From Candidatus Heimdallarchaeota archaeon LC_2 (GTDB lineage Archaea; Asgardarchaeota; Heimdallarchaeia; Heimdallarchaeales; Kariarchaeaceae): a stretch of 42,226 nt of DNA. The notes under the pieces are model-generated. The model was not told the origin of the DNA. It was given only the letters and a program-made list of their open reading frames with translations, and searched no databases. The position numbers were made by a program, and so were the translations under genes. Below, in pieces: positions 7,827 to 16,639 of the stretch. Each line of letters begins with the position of its first letter. Position 1 is the first letter of the stretch. The DNA lies in NCBI GenBank assembly GCA_001940725.1, contig MDVR01000044.1, positions 1-42,226 of the forward strand. Direction: 5' to 3'.

Positions 7827-8990
7827 ATGACCTTGTTAGCTGATGCCTTTTTAATATCTCATAGTTTGAATGCATTAATTGCTCTATGGTTAGTTATAGT
7901 CACCTTAAGGCTGTACAATTATTCAAAGATATGGTTAGTCCTTTTAATTTCAACCTTAATGGCTTCTTGGACAATAACTAATTTTCTTCTAATATTCCCA
8001 TTATTATTTGATTCAACTAGTGAGAATACGATAGAAGCAATTGCTAGTTGGAATATTATTGGATCAGCCCTTGTACCAGGTATTTTTATCATTTTTATAG
8101 ATTCTTTTGAAGGAAAAATTGATCCGAAGAAAGTAGGTGTTGCCACTGCTACAATTGGAGCAGGCATTTCAATTTCTTTAGCCGGATTATTGGGGACAAT
8201 TGATATATCATCTACCATAATTATTGTAACTGATTTAACTACCATGAGATGGTCACCACTTAGTAGTTTAGCCATATTTCCAACAGTACTTCTTTGTGGT
8301 TATTGGACTCAAACTGAACTAAAGAAAAGTCAAGAGTTTGCTTACGATCCAAAACAACTTACACAAATAAAATATATGAGACTTGGAGGTTTTCTGATGT
8401 TTATCGTCGGACCAATATTTGGAATCTTAGGTGTAGTTTATGTTGATGGTTTAAACGAAGATGTAATAGGTACTTGGCTCTCAGAAATCATTGGATATAC
8501 CATCGTCTCAATCGGTATTATCATGCTCACAGTTGCATATACTAGATCAAACGCAATAGCATTTCTACAACCACAGCGGATAAACTCACTTCTAGTGATT
8601 TCTGAAAATGGTGTCCCAATCCACCAGTATCAGTTTAATCCTAGATTAAAGATGCAAACAGAAATACCCCTCATCAGTGGGGCTATAAGCGCTATAACTG
8701 CAATAATGGGTGAAGCGTTCAATGTTAGCTCGAATGTAAGAAATATACAATTTCAAGACAAAGAAATACTTTTAGAATTTCATGAACTTGATCATGAAAA
8801 TGAAAATCTTGCATTCATATTAATCACTGAAAGCAACTCAAAATTCTTGAAAGATGCACTTTATAATTTTAGCACCCAGTTTATGAAGGATTTTGGACCT
8901 CAAATTCATGTAGGAACAAACTTATCAAATACAGTTTTGAATTCGATTGATAAATTAATAAGAGTTAAATTTGGTTACGAGGCTTTATAG
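7827..8990 (+). CDS. Seven-helix membrane protein with C-terminal longin/roadblock-type domain
   Basis: A 387-residue protein. The N-terminal 245 residues hold about seven hydrophobic helices (roughly 8-29, 33-60, 72-93, 103-125, 143-161, 188-210 and 219-245). From residue 252 a soluble domain begins with LLVISENGVPIHQYQF, continues through a helix (ISGAISAITAIMGEAF), strands (VRNIQFQDKEILLEF), a strand (LAFILITESN) and a last amphipathic helix. That beta-beta-alpha-beta-beta-alpha order is the roadblock/longin layout that binds small GTPases or mediates dimerisation on membranes; proteins with this layout are expanded in Asgard archaea. The domain call rests on pattern only. A receptor or membrane-scaffold role is inference. 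Confidence 0.75.
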   Translation: MTLLADAFLISHSLNALIALWLVIVTLRLYNYSKIWLVLLISTLMASWTITNFLLIFPLLFDSTSENTIEAIASWNIIGSALVPGIFIIFIDSFEGKIDPKKVGVATATIGAGISISLAGLLGTIDISSTIIIVTDLTTMRWSPLSSLAIFPTVLLCGYWTQTELKKSQEFAYDPKQLTQIKYMRLGGFLMFIVGPIFGILGVVYVDGLNEDVIGTWLSEIIGYTIVSIGIIMLTVAYTRSNAIAFLQPQRINSLLVISENGVPIHQYQFNPRLKMQTEIPLISGAISAITAIMGEAFNVSSNVRNIQFQDKEILLEFHELDHENENLAFILITESNSKFLKDALYNFSTQFMKDFGPQIHVGTNLSNTVLNSIDKLIRVKFGYEAL

Positions 8991-9001
8991 TTAAATTCAG
9001 T

Positions 9002-9469
9002 TCATTTCCAAGCGTTATGAGCTGGATGCCCTTCCCCCACTGCAAAAAATGTAGCCCTACAGGTAGCTGTGATTCTATCACCGGCTAGGATTTTCGCATC
9101 AACAACAATTTTTTTACTATCAATTTCAAAGATATTTGCCTTAACTACTAATTCAATACCATAAGGAGTTGGTCGAGTTAATTTAACATGAAAATCTCCG
9201 GTCACAGTTGAGGGGAATTCCTCATTTGGATATTTATAATAGAAAGAAGTTGCAGCACACCAATTTGAATGACAGTCTAAAAGGGTCCCAATTATGCCAC
9301 CATTTATAATCCCCGGAAAGGCTTGATGTTCTTCACGTGGAGTAAATTTCATCACAAGATCATCCCCTTCCCAATGGCTCTTTATCTGTAGTCCCTTAAC
9401 ATTTGCCGATCCACAGCCAAAACAAATTCCCTTTGGTGAATAACGATCTTGTACAGCAATTATATCCAT
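9002..9469 (-). CDS. PaaI-type hotdog-fold thioesterase
   Basis: A 155-residue single hotdog domain. It opens with CFGCGSANVKGLQI, a common start in this family, and has the central helix signature FPGIINGGIIGTLLDCHSNW (around residues 51-70), in which the active site of PaaI-like acyl-CoA thioesterases lies, followed by the long strands GDFHVKLTRPTPYG and KKIVVDAKILAG. The usual catalytic Asp/Glu of the central helix is present as D65. The likely reaction is hydrolysis of a small or aromatic acyl-CoA; the substrate is unknown. It converges on the seven-helix protein with an 11-base gap. Confidence 0.9.
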   Translation of the reverse strand: MDIIAVQDRYSPKGICFGCGSANVKGLQIKSHWEGDDLVMKFTPREEHQAFPGIINGGIIGTLLDCHSNWCAATSFYYKYPNEEFPSTVTGDFHVKLTRPTPYGIELVVKANIFEIDSKKIVVDAKILAGDRITATCRATFFAVGEGHPAHNAWK

Positions 9470-9575
9470 TCTAGATTAATAAATATGTTGGAGATTATGA
9501 ATAAATCTGTATTACAGAATATGCAAGTCAATAATTTATTCCTTTACCTCTTTTTTTTTGTATTCTGATTTCGAG

Positions 9576-9893
9576 ATGCAATATATGAAATTTGTTCATA
9601 ATGTTGCAAAGTCATTAGATGAATTAAGACAGTCAGATCAATATTGGTCGTCTTTCATCGAAAAAGACAATTTCGAAGTAGGTTGTCTTAGATTGGCCCC
9701 AGGGCAGAAGGACACACAATCACCTCACAAATCCGACGAAATATATTTCATAATTTCGGGTGATGGATTTATTAATATTAAAAACCAAGATTATGTAATT
9801 CGCAAGAATCAATCATACTATGTACCAAAAAATACTAATCATCATTTTCATGGAAATAAAGAAGAAATTTTGGCTTTCTACGTATTAAACTAG
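9576..9893 (+). CDS. Small cupin-domain protein
   Basis: A single cupin barrel of about 105 residues. Motif 1 is seen in SPHKSDEIYFIISGDGF (metal-ligand His and Glu) and motif 2 in SYYVPKNTNHHFHG, with the usual Pro and His. The frame is open from a TTG at 9558, directly after a run of nine T; the ATG at 9576 or the one at 9585 (just before KFVHNV) is more likely the start. Such stand-alone cupins bind a metal and small ligands and may be enzymes or sensors; no substrate can be named. Confidence 0.85.
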   Translation: MQYMKFVHNVAKSLDELRQSDQYWSSFIEKDNFEVGCLRLAPGQKDTQSPHKSDEIYFIISGDGFINIKNQDYVIRKNQSYYVPKNTNHHFHGNKEEILAFYVLN

Positions 9894-9985
9894 TGAAGGA
9901 ATTTAGTTAAAAATTGTGTGAATATATTAAAAAAAGAATTCTAAGAAAGAAAAAACTTGATTAAAGAAAATGATATCTTTCGAAT

Positions 9986-10906
9986 GTGAAGATTGATACT
10001 GGTAAAATTGAAATTGCAGACGGTTCCAGGATTTCGTATCGTACTACAGGGGATATGAATAAAACCAAAATTATGCTTGTAAGTGGTTCGATTTTCAATT
10101 ATCAACAATTCGAAACTGTACTATTCCCTGCTTTGAAATCACGTCTAAAAGGGGATTATTGCTATATTCAATATGATTATGTTGGAATTGGAGAATCATC
10201 ACAATTAAATGGAGAATTTGAATTCCTTAAAATCGCAGATCAACACTTAGAATTCATGGATGCACTGGGAATCGAAAATGCACACCATTTTGGATACTCA
10301 AAAGGATCAATAATATCATTCTTTGCCGCAATGAAGAGTCAGAAAAGAGCACTAAGTGTAGCGAGTTATGGGAGTCCAAATTTAGCATATGTTGGAGATG
10401 GTACCACAAGAAATGAATTTATGAAGCGATTGGAATATTTGAATTCAATCAGCGGAATTTGGGGGAATTTAATTGATTCTAAGAATTTTCGAGTATTCTA
10501 TGATACTGTCTTCTTGCCCACAATATTTGAAGGCAAGCAGGCACAGAATTTAGGTATATTTGATAATATCAAAAGTTGGTGGATTAGGAAGAAGATTGAA
10601 CCATTTCTTACCGGAACTCTGATACATAACCTAGTCAAATTGTATCAGCTCTACATTGAGGAGATAACAGAAGGGGACAGACAAAAATATATTGATACCT
10701 TGAAAGAGATCACCATTCCTACACTTCTATTACATAGCGAATTTGATGAAATTGTACCCGTACAAGGTGCTCGAGAGTTATCTACTTATTTACAAAATAA
10801 TAAAATGATCGAATACAACAAATTTAGTCATTCAAGCCCTGTATTGAGAAAAAAAGAAGGAAAGCGAATAATGACAGATTATTCGAATTTTATCTTATCT
10901 CTATAA
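9986..10906 (+). CDS. Alpha/beta-hydrolase
   Basis: A 306-residue alpha/beta-hydrolase. The nucleophile elbow is GYSKGS with S105; the acid is D254 in SEFDEIVP and the base H282 in FSHSSP, so the triad is complete. The oxyanion region is unusual (LVSGSIFNYQQF rather than HGxxxx). It starts with GTG at 9986; an ATG 16 bases upstream is in another frame. A helical lid lies at about residues 140-235. Its stop codon abuts the stop of the convergent LLM-class gene with no base between them. Could be an esterase, lipase or C-C hydrolase; the substrate is unknown. Confidence 0.9.
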   Translation: MKIDTGKIEIADGSRISYRTTGDMNKTKIMLVSGSIFNYQQFETVLFPALKSRLKGDYCYIQYDYVGIGESSQLNGEFEFLKIADQHLEFMDALGIENAHHFGYSKGSIISFFAAMKSQKRALSVASYGSPNLAYVGDGTTRNEFMKRLEYLNSISGIWGNLIDSKNFRVFYDTVFLPTIFEGKQAQNLGIFDNIKSWWIRKKIEPFLTGTLIHNLVKLYQLYIEEITEGDRQKYIDTLKEITIPTLLLHSEFDEIVPVQGARELSTYLQNNKMIEYNKFSHSSPVLRKKEGKRIMTDYSNFILSL

Positions 10907-11863
10907 TTATATTTTTCCAATTACTTCTTTTGAGAATATTTCCATTGACTGAATTTCTTGATTTTGGGGAAACATAAATACAAAATGCGTTATACCTAAT
11001 TTTTTATATTGTCTTAGTTTATCTTTTATTTCGTCAAGAGTACCATGTAGGCTACCATCATATCGTTTTTCGACTTCTTCTATTGTAAAACCTCTTCGTT
11101 CTGCTGTATCTTTTATAACCTTCATCTTCTCTTCTTCCGATTCATAAATTCTAGTCCACACACCATACGATAGCATAAGAGTTGAAGGGTCACGGTCATA
11201 TTTATCACAGAATTCTGCAATCCTCTGCAACTTTTCCTGATATACATCTGGAGCAAAACTCCATGCAATATTCAATCCGTTAGCTTGTTTTGCGGCCAAT
11301 TCTAACATTTTCGGTTTTGCTTCCATAGTACCCACCCATATTGGAGGGTAGGGGTTTTGAAATGGTTTGGGAAATGAAACTGCATCTTTCAGATTATAAT
11401 ATTCACCGGAATAATTTGCATATTCCTCTTGCCAAAGTGATTTTAATACATCAATGCCTTCTGCTAATTGTTTTATTCTTATTCCTGCACTTGGATAATC
11501 TATTCCGTAGGCATTGTATTCAATTTCTTTCCATCCAGAACCATAACCAAATTCAACTCTTCCATTTGAAAAATGATCTAATGACGATATTTGCTTAGCT
11601 AGGACTGCTGGATGCCGATAACTATTACAAAATACAAGTGCACCTATTCTAAGTATACTTGTTTTTGAAGCTGCAGCCATCATGGCTGTGAAACATTCAT
11701 ACGAAGTTAAATCTGTTGATTCTTTTGTCATCATAAAATGATCTGAAAACCAGGCATGACTAAATTTACTATTTTCTGCAGATTGAACTATATCATATAT
11801 TTGTTTGAAATCATATCCAAACTGTGGTTCAATTTGAACACCATATTTGATTGTATCAGTCAC
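10907..11863 (-). CDS. LLM-class flavin-dependent oxidoreductase (luciferase-like)
   Basis: A 318-residue TIM-barrel of the bacterial-luciferase superfamily. Family features: AWFSDHFMM near residue 38, the IGALVFCNSYRHPAVLAKQ block near 73-91, SNGRVEFGYGSGW (104-116) and PPIWVG (173-178). Many archaeal members use coenzyme F420 (mer- or Adh-like), others FMN; the sequence does not decide. It probably transfers hydride to or from a small carbonyl or hydroxyl substrate. It is followed downstream, tail to tail, by the alpha/beta-hydrolase gene, and its start lies 34 bases from the stop of the SDR gene upstream on the same strand, so the two may be co-transcribed. Confidence 0.92.
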   Translation of the reverse strand: MTDTIKYGVQIEPQFGYDFKQIYDIVQSAENSKFSHAWFSDHFMMTKESTDLTSYECFTAMMAAASKTSILRIGALVFCNSYRHPAVLAKQISSLDHFSNGRVEFGYGSGWKEIEYNAYGIDYPSAGIRIKQLAEGIDVLKSLWQEEYANYSGEYYNLKDAVSFPKPFQNPYPPIWVGTMEAKPKMLELAAKQANGLNIAWSFAPDVYQEKLQRIAEFCDKYDRDPSTLMLSYGVWTRIYESEEEKMKVIKDTAERRGFTIEEVEKRYDGSLHGTLDEIKDKLRQYKKLGITHFVFMFPQNQEIQSMEIFSKEVIGKI

Positions 11864-11897
11864 ATAAAAATATTAAATATTGACTTAATCAACATTG

Positions 11898-12878
11898 CTA
11901 CTCATTTTTGGTCTTTAACCAGTCAGTAATACTTTGATCCAAATTATATTTTGGTTTGAAATCTAAATCAGTTATGATTTTAGTTGTATCAAGAAATCTT
12001 CTTGATGTGAGACCTCTTATCCGATATGCCGATATTGATCGAGCAGCAGATTTCCCACGAAGTTTGGCAAATAAATCATTCATGTGCCCTATTATCATTA
12101 ATACTCTGTATGGATATTTTTTACCGTAAGGGGGTTCTAAACCGAGATTTTCACCTAATGTATTAACAAATTCTCCTAAACTATGCGAATTATTTTGAAC
12201 ATTATAGGCTTGATTGACGAAGTCGGATTTTGAACCTTTGAAAACAATATATCCCAAATCTCTAGCATCCACATATCCTAAGTATCCCTCCTTAGAAATT
12301 CTAGGCATTTTCCCTGATTTAATTCTTACACTGAACTCCAATAATACGTTTTTATCCTCGGGACCACCTATAAATGGAGGTCTAAAAATTAACCAATTCA
12401 ATTTACTAGATTTTAGTAATTCTTCTTGATTTAATTTACTGGCTCCATAACTATTTGCAGGATTTGGAGAATTATCTTCTTGAAAACCATCTGGATTATC
12501 ACTATGCAATCCATAAATTGCAATTGATGAAATTAGAACGAATTTATTAATTTTTAACTCTTCAGCTTTTTTAATTAATTTCTCAGTACCATCAATATTA
12601 ATTTTTTGGAAATTTGCATCACTGTCTCCAGTAACAGCAGCAGCACAATGATACCAAATTGATGATTCTCCACCCCAATCATCCAATAAATTAAATTCAG
12701 ATAAATCAGCCGTTATATCTAGTTTTTCTGTTGAAGCACCCAATGATACTAAATTATTTAATATTTTCTCATTTCGACCTAAAGCTAGAACTTTATCTCC
12801 TTCTTCCTTAATTGTCAATATTGCTCTTGTTAGATGCCCCCCGACTAGACCAGTAGCACCAGTAACTACATATTTCAT
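11898..12878 (-). CDS. NAD(P)-dependent epimerase/dehydratase, extended SDR
   Basis: A 326-residue extended short-chain dehydrogenase/reductase. The Rossmann motif TGATGLVGG (residues 6-14) and the catalytic pair Y144-x3-K148 (SYGASK), with the preceding Ser pair in LISSIAIYG, are all present. The C-terminal part is the variable substrate-binding region with a conserved GYVDARDLGY stretch. Resembles sugar-nucleotide epimerases and the dihydroflavonol-reductase/3-beta-HSD-like group; which of them cannot be told. Likely transcribed with the LLM-class oxidoreductase 34 bases downstream. Confidence 0.9.
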   Translation of the reverse strand: MKYVVTGATGLVGGHLTRAILTIKEEGDKVLALGRNEKILNNLVSLGASTEKLDITADLSEFNLLDDWGGESSIWYHCAAAVTGDSDANFQKINIDGTEKLIKKAEELKINKFVLISSIAIYGLHSDNPDGFQEDNSPNPANSYGASKLNQEELLKSSKLNWLIFRPPFIGGPEDKNVLLEFSVRIKSGKMPRISKEGYLGYVDARDLGYIVFKGSKSDFVNQAYNVQNNSHSLGEFVNTLGENLGLEPPYGKKYPYRVLMIIGHMNDLFAKLRGKSAARSISAYRIRGLTSRRFLDTTKIITDLDFKPKYNLDQSITDWLKTKNE

Positions 12879-12995
12879 GATTATACGATCTTGTAATAAT
12901 CCTATGAGAATATTAACTTACTTTTGTATAATTCATTTAATTGTTATCGGTGTTATGAAATATCCCTTTAATCTTAAAATTAAAACAATTATATC

Positions 12996-13718
12996 TTATT
13001 TTTTGTATTCGTTATATGCCGCTTCATCCATAAAAATTGAAGTAGTTTGATCAATTGCAAATAATACAGGATACAATTCATAATTATTGCTTGTTACTGC
13101 ATTTCGTAAAACTTGACCCTTTATTGATCCTGTTATAAGTAAAATTTTCCTTTTTATGAGTTTCATGAAAGTTGGTGTAATGGAAATTCTAAATTCGTCT
13201 TGACTACCAATAAATCCAGAAACAACAAATCGACCTTCCAAAGATTTTAAGATATTTTCATTGGGAAATAAGGATGCAGTATGACCGTCGCTGCCCATCC
13301 CAAAGATACCAATATCAATGAAATTAAATTTATCAATCAATCCTTTAATTAATACTTCGTATTGTTTAACAGCTTCATTGATTTCGCTGAAAGAATCTGT
13401 TATAGGAATAGGAATGTAATGATCTAGATATGAAGTAAAGGGCATTGTATTTTTTATCATTAATTGATTACTACGATCATGATCACTACTGACCCATCTT
13501 TCATCGATCTGACATATTCCTAGATAATCTGAAAAATCAATTTTTGATTGCATTAATTTAGAATTGATTAATCTGTAGAGCTCATTTGGAGTACTTCCAC
13601 CAGAAAGTGCTATAGAAAAATATTCCGAATTTCGAACTTTATTTATTAAATCTGACGTTAGATTACTAGCGAGGACAGCGCTTATTTCGTGAAGATCAGA
13701 AAATTTTTCAATTTTCAA
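12996..13718 (-). CDS. pgl: 6-phosphogluconolactonase
   Basis: A 240-residue DevB/Pgl-type lactonase related to glucosamine-6-phosphate deaminase: hydrolyses 6-phosphogluconolactone to 6-phosphogluconate. The phosphate-binding SGGSTP (39-44), the DERW block (72-75) and the family hallmark GMGSDGHTASLFP (140-152), which contains the catalytic His, are intact. The Pgl-typical length argues against the deaminase. Neither glucose-6-phosphate dehydrogenase nor 6-phosphogluconate dehydrogenase is in the window. The gene stands alone, divergent from the coiled-coil/winged-helix gene at 13888. Confidence 0.93.
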   Translation of the reverse strand: MKIEKFSDLHEISAVLASNLTSDLINKVRNSEYFSIALSGGSTPNELYRLINSKLMQSKIDFSDYLGICQIDERWVSSDHDRSNQLMIKNTMPFTSYLDHYIPIPITDSFSEINEAVKQYEVLIKGLIDKFNFIDIGIFGMGSDGHTASLFPNENILKSLEGRFVVSGFIGSQDEFRISITPTFMKLIKRKILLITGSIKGQVLRNAVTSNNYELYPVLFAIDQTTSIFMDEAAYNEYKK

Positions 13719-13816
13719 CTATTTTAGTTTTAATAGTAGACTATCAAAATATTGTCATTCAAAGGTTTAAGTTTACAATCTATTTTATCTAATCAAATGT
13801 CATAATATACGCAATG

Positions 13817-13854
13817 ACCGTTCGATTATCATCGGACGGTTTCCTTTAAATAGG
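13817..13854 (+). promoter_or_regulatory. Inverted repeat abutting a TATA box
   Basis: Bases 13817-13826 and 13831-13840 form a 10-bp inverted repeat around a TATC centre with a single mismatch (a G:T pair if folded). Directly downstream is TTTAAATAG (about 13846-13854), a good archaeal TATA element 34 bases before the ATG at 13888. The repeat therefore sits where the BRE and activator or repressor sites lie. GC content of the repeat (ACCG...CGGT) stands out from the AT-rich surroundings. An operator is likely; the regulator is unknown, though the downstream gene itself encodes a winged-helix protein. Confidence 0.55.
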
Positions 13855-13887
13855 TAGTTTTTAGTCACTAGATAGGCAAGATTTGCA

Positions 13888-14625
13888 ATGGACGTAAAAC
13901 AGCGTAATGATATTATTAATTATATCCTCAAAGGAAACGAAATGATGAAACGTCATGCTGTTGAACGTGAACGTATACTAAGACAAATTTTCACATTAAT
14001 AGAAGAATCTGATTCGAAAAAATCAAAACTTGTCAATGAAGCTATTGATGAAATTTCCACCTTGAAAAATGAAATTAATGAGCTTGAAATTAGATTTTCC
14101 GATATGAACAACAAGGAAGCATTTTCTTATCAAAGACTAAAGAACTTAAATTATATTTTATCAGAACTTGATAATCAACAGAAACATCGAGATACCATTG
14201 TAAAACAAATCATGCAATTAGATGCTAATCTTGATTCTAGAGATGAATTAATGTTCATTATTCAGGAATATATCGATATGGAGAATGCACAAAATCATGG
14301 CCTCGTTGCTGAAATTTCTGAAGTATCAAATCAAATCGAAGAATATCAAAATAAACTTTATACTTATGATAAGCTTGCCAAACATGATCCAAGATTCAAA
14401 GCATTGGAAATAATTGGAAAGCATCCTGGTGGAATGAGCATTACTCAGCTTAATTTCATGTTGGAAACAACTCGATATGCTGGTAATAAAATTATCCAAG
14501 AATTATTAGAAATGAATTTAATTGAGCGAATGGGTACAACAGAATTACTAAAACTTACGGATGTGTTTGAAGAATCCTTTTTTGTTGTGGAAGAACCTAC
14601 TGTCGCACCTGAACTTTTAAACTAA
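13888..14625 (+). CDS. Coiled-coil protein with C-terminal winged-helix domain
   Basis: A 245-residue protein. Residues 1-165 are almost entirely helical with heptad patterns (for example SKLVNEAIDEISTLKNEINE), predicting one or two long coiled coils. Residues 169-225 read as a winged helix: ALEIIGKHPGG, then SITQLNFML, the recognition-type helix YAGNKIIQELLEMNL and a wing ERMGTTELLKLT. The tail is acidic. No membrane segment. Probably a DNA-binding or scaffold protein; a role as regulator is inferred from the winged helix. Its promoter carries a clear inverted repeat. The layout recalls the TPR/winged-helix protein at 32252 but without sequence similarity I can see. Confidence 0.8.
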   Translation: MDVKQRNDIINYILKGNEMMKRHAVERERILRQIFTLIEESDSKKSKLVNEAIDEISTLKNEINELEIRFSDMNNKEAFSYQRLKNLNYILSELDNQQKHRDTIVKQIMQLDANLDSRDELMFIIQEYIDMENAQNHGLVAEISEVSNQIEEYQNKLYTYDKLAKHDPRFKALEIIGKHPGGMSITQLNFMLETTRYAGNKIIQELLEMNLIERMGTTELLKLTDVFEESFFVVEEPTVAPELLN

Positions 14626-14709
14626 ATATTCACCGATTACTAAATAAAACTGATTAAGATTATATTGAATAATCGTTACTCCTAAAACATAATAGAATTA
14701 AGATTAAAT

Positions 14710-15855
14710 ATGGATTTTAACTTGTCAGAAGAGGAGGTCCTTATTCAGGCAACTGTTCATGAACTGGCTCAAGAAAAATTCAAAGAACGTTCCCAAAAAA
14801 TTGATGAAGAATCATTATTTCCTGAACAGAATATAAAGGAATTAGCCGAATTAGGTTTGTTGGGAAGCATCATTGAAGAAAAATATGGTGGAGCTGAGGC
14901 CTCTACCATGAGTTATTCATTAATTTTAGAAGAAATTTCCCAAGCATGTGCATCGACCAGTGTTATTGTTTCGGTTACTACCATGGTTGGTCTTGCAATC
15001 CAGAGATCTGGAAATGAAGAACAAAAACAAAATTATATCCCTAAAATAGCTGAAGGACAAACGCTTGGAGCTTTCTGCCTGACTGAGCCAAATGCGGGTA
15101 GTGATCCTTCTTCAATGAAAACAACTGCAAAACTTGAAGGTGAAAACTATATCTTAAATGGACAAAAGCTCTGGATCACCAACGCTTCACATTCAGACAT
15201 ATTTTTAGTAATGGCAAATGAAGACCCTAAATTAGGACGTAAAGGAATATCGGCTTTTGTTGTTGAAAAATCTAAAATAAAGAGCGGAACATTTACCATA
15301 GGACCACCAGAAAGGAAAATGGGTCTAAATGGGAGTCATACAAGTGCCATATTTTTTGATAACTTATTGATTCCTGAGGAAAATCGATTAGGTGGGAAAG
15401 GAGAGGGGCTCGGGATTGCACTAAAGAGTTTGGACACCGGAAGGATCGGAATTGCATCACAAGCATTAGGAATAGCACAAGCTGCATTTGATTCATCAGT
15501 GAATTATGCAAAAGAAAGAGAACAATTTGGTCAAGCAATAGGGAAGTTTCAAGGGGTTTCATTTAAAATTGCAGATATGAAGATGAAATTAGATACTTCC
15601 AGACTTGTCACTCGAAAAGCTGCTTGGATGAATGATCAAGGATTAAATCATACGATGGAATCAAGCATAGCAAAAGCCTATGCGACAGAGGCAGCATTTG
15701 ATATAACTGCACAAGCCATTAGAGTGCATGGTGGGATGGGCTTTTCCAAAGAATTACCCCTAGAAAGATATCATAGAGATATTCAAGCTACTCTTATTTA
15801 TGAAGGAACTAATGAAATTCAAAGATTAGTCATCAGTCGAAATTTAGGATTATAA
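14710..15855 (+). CDS. Acyl-CoA dehydrogenase
   Basis: A 381-residue FAD enzyme of the short/branched-chain acyl-CoA dehydrogenase type, introducing the alpha-beta double bond. Both family signatures are complete: AFCLTEPNAGSD near residues 121-132 and the C-terminal region with catalytic E365 in YEGTNEIQR, the position used by short- and medium-chain enzymes (isovaleryl- and long-chain enzymes place it elsewhere). The flavin-binding WITNAS (154-159) and the RVHGGMGF helix are present. Electrons would pass to an electron-transfer flavoprotein not encoded here. Neighbouring genes give no chain-length clue; fatty-acid or amino-acid degradation are both possible. Confidence 0.96.
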   Translation: MDFNLSEEEVLIQATVHELAQEKFKERSQKIDEESLFPEQNIKELAELGLLGSIIEEKYGGAEASTMSYSLILEEISQACASTSVIVSVTTMVGLAIQRSGNEEQKQNYIPKIAEGQTLGAFCLTEPNAGSDPSSMKTTAKLEGENYILNGQKLWITNASHSDIFLVMANEDPKLGRKGISAFVVEKSKIKSGTFTIGPPERKMGLNGSHTSAIFFDNLLIPEENRLGGKGEGLGIALKSLDTGRIGIASQALGIAQAAFDSSVNYAKEREQFGQAIGKFQGVSFKIADMKMKLDTSRLVTRKAAWMNDQGLNHTMESSIAKAYATEAAFDITAQAIRVHGGMGFSKELPLERYHRDIQATLIYEGTNEIQRLVISRNLGL

Positions 15856-15867
15856 TAGATCAAATTT

Positions 15868-16503
15868 TTATCTAATAATTTCATTCCAAGGGTTAATTTC
15901 AGATTCTTTTGGAAGGCATTTATATGTTAATTCGAGTCCCTTTCCGATACTACTAAGCATTGCTGAACTACAGTTTTCATGATTTCTTACCAATTCAACA
16001 TATGATTTGAGCTCATCGAAATGACTAACTAAATTGTCAGCAATTACTACCCCTCCATCTCTAAGTTTTGGATATACAGAATTAAAATGAGCAACATAAT
16101 CTGATTTTTCTGCATCTAGTAAAACTAAATCTATATTTTCAGGTATCTGATCTTGATTTTCAATAGGATCCATTAATTTAATTTCCACAAATTTTCCCAA
16201 ACCAGCTCTATCAATATGGGATTGAGCAAGTTTAATTTTCTTGGGATCAATTTCGAAACTTGTTACTTTTCCTCCAAAAGTTCTTACTACCATGGCTAAC
16301 CAAATAGTAGAATAACCAACAGAGGTCCCAATTTCAACAATTTGTTTAGCTCCAACTGATCTTGCTAAAATACTTAAAAATTCTGCAGCATCGCGAGAAA
16401 TAATCCGCCAGCGAATTTCTTTTTCTTCCCCCTCATTTCTTTGTCTCATATCTTCTATTTCAATTTCATCTAGGAGCTTGACTAGATCATCAAAGTTTGT
16501 CAT
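15868..16503 (-). CDS. SAM-dependent O-methyltransferase (family 3, COMT-like)
   Basis: A 211-residue Rossmann-fold methyltransferase. Motif I is VEIGTSVGYSTIWLA (about 57-71), followed by VTSFEIDPKKIKLAQ (acidic residue binding the SAM ribose) and the metal-site region DLVLLDAEKSDYVAHF with VVIADNLVSH, the D..DN pattern of cation-dependent catechol/caffeoyl-CoA O-methyltransferases. Small aromatic diols are usual substrates. It converges on the acyl-CoA dehydrogenase with a 12-base gap. Confidence 0.9.
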   Translation of the reverse strand: MTNFDDLVKLLDEIEIEDMRQRNEGEEKEIRWRIISRDAAEFLSILARSVGAKQIVEIGTSVGYSTIWLAMVVRTFGGKVTSFEIDPKKIKLAQSHIDRAGLGKFVEIKLMDPIENQDQIPENIDLVLLDAEKSDYVAHFNSVYPKLRDGGVVIADNLVSHFDELKSYVELVRNHENCSSAMLSSIGKGLELTYKCLPKESEINPWNEIIR

Positions 16504-16639
16504 TTTAATAGTAGAATTTAATTACCCAATAATTAAACTTTGGTGATACTCCCTATTTAATATTCAAAGATAGGAGGTCAATAGTGAGTTTAAATACATA
16601 CATAACACTGTCTTTGTCTAGCAGACAATATCCATTTAC

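Noticed and set aside
9541..9560. T-run as transcription terminator
   Set aside because: No upstream gene on the plus strand ends before it (the neighbour runs the other way), so it more likely belongs to the cupin promoter or leader.
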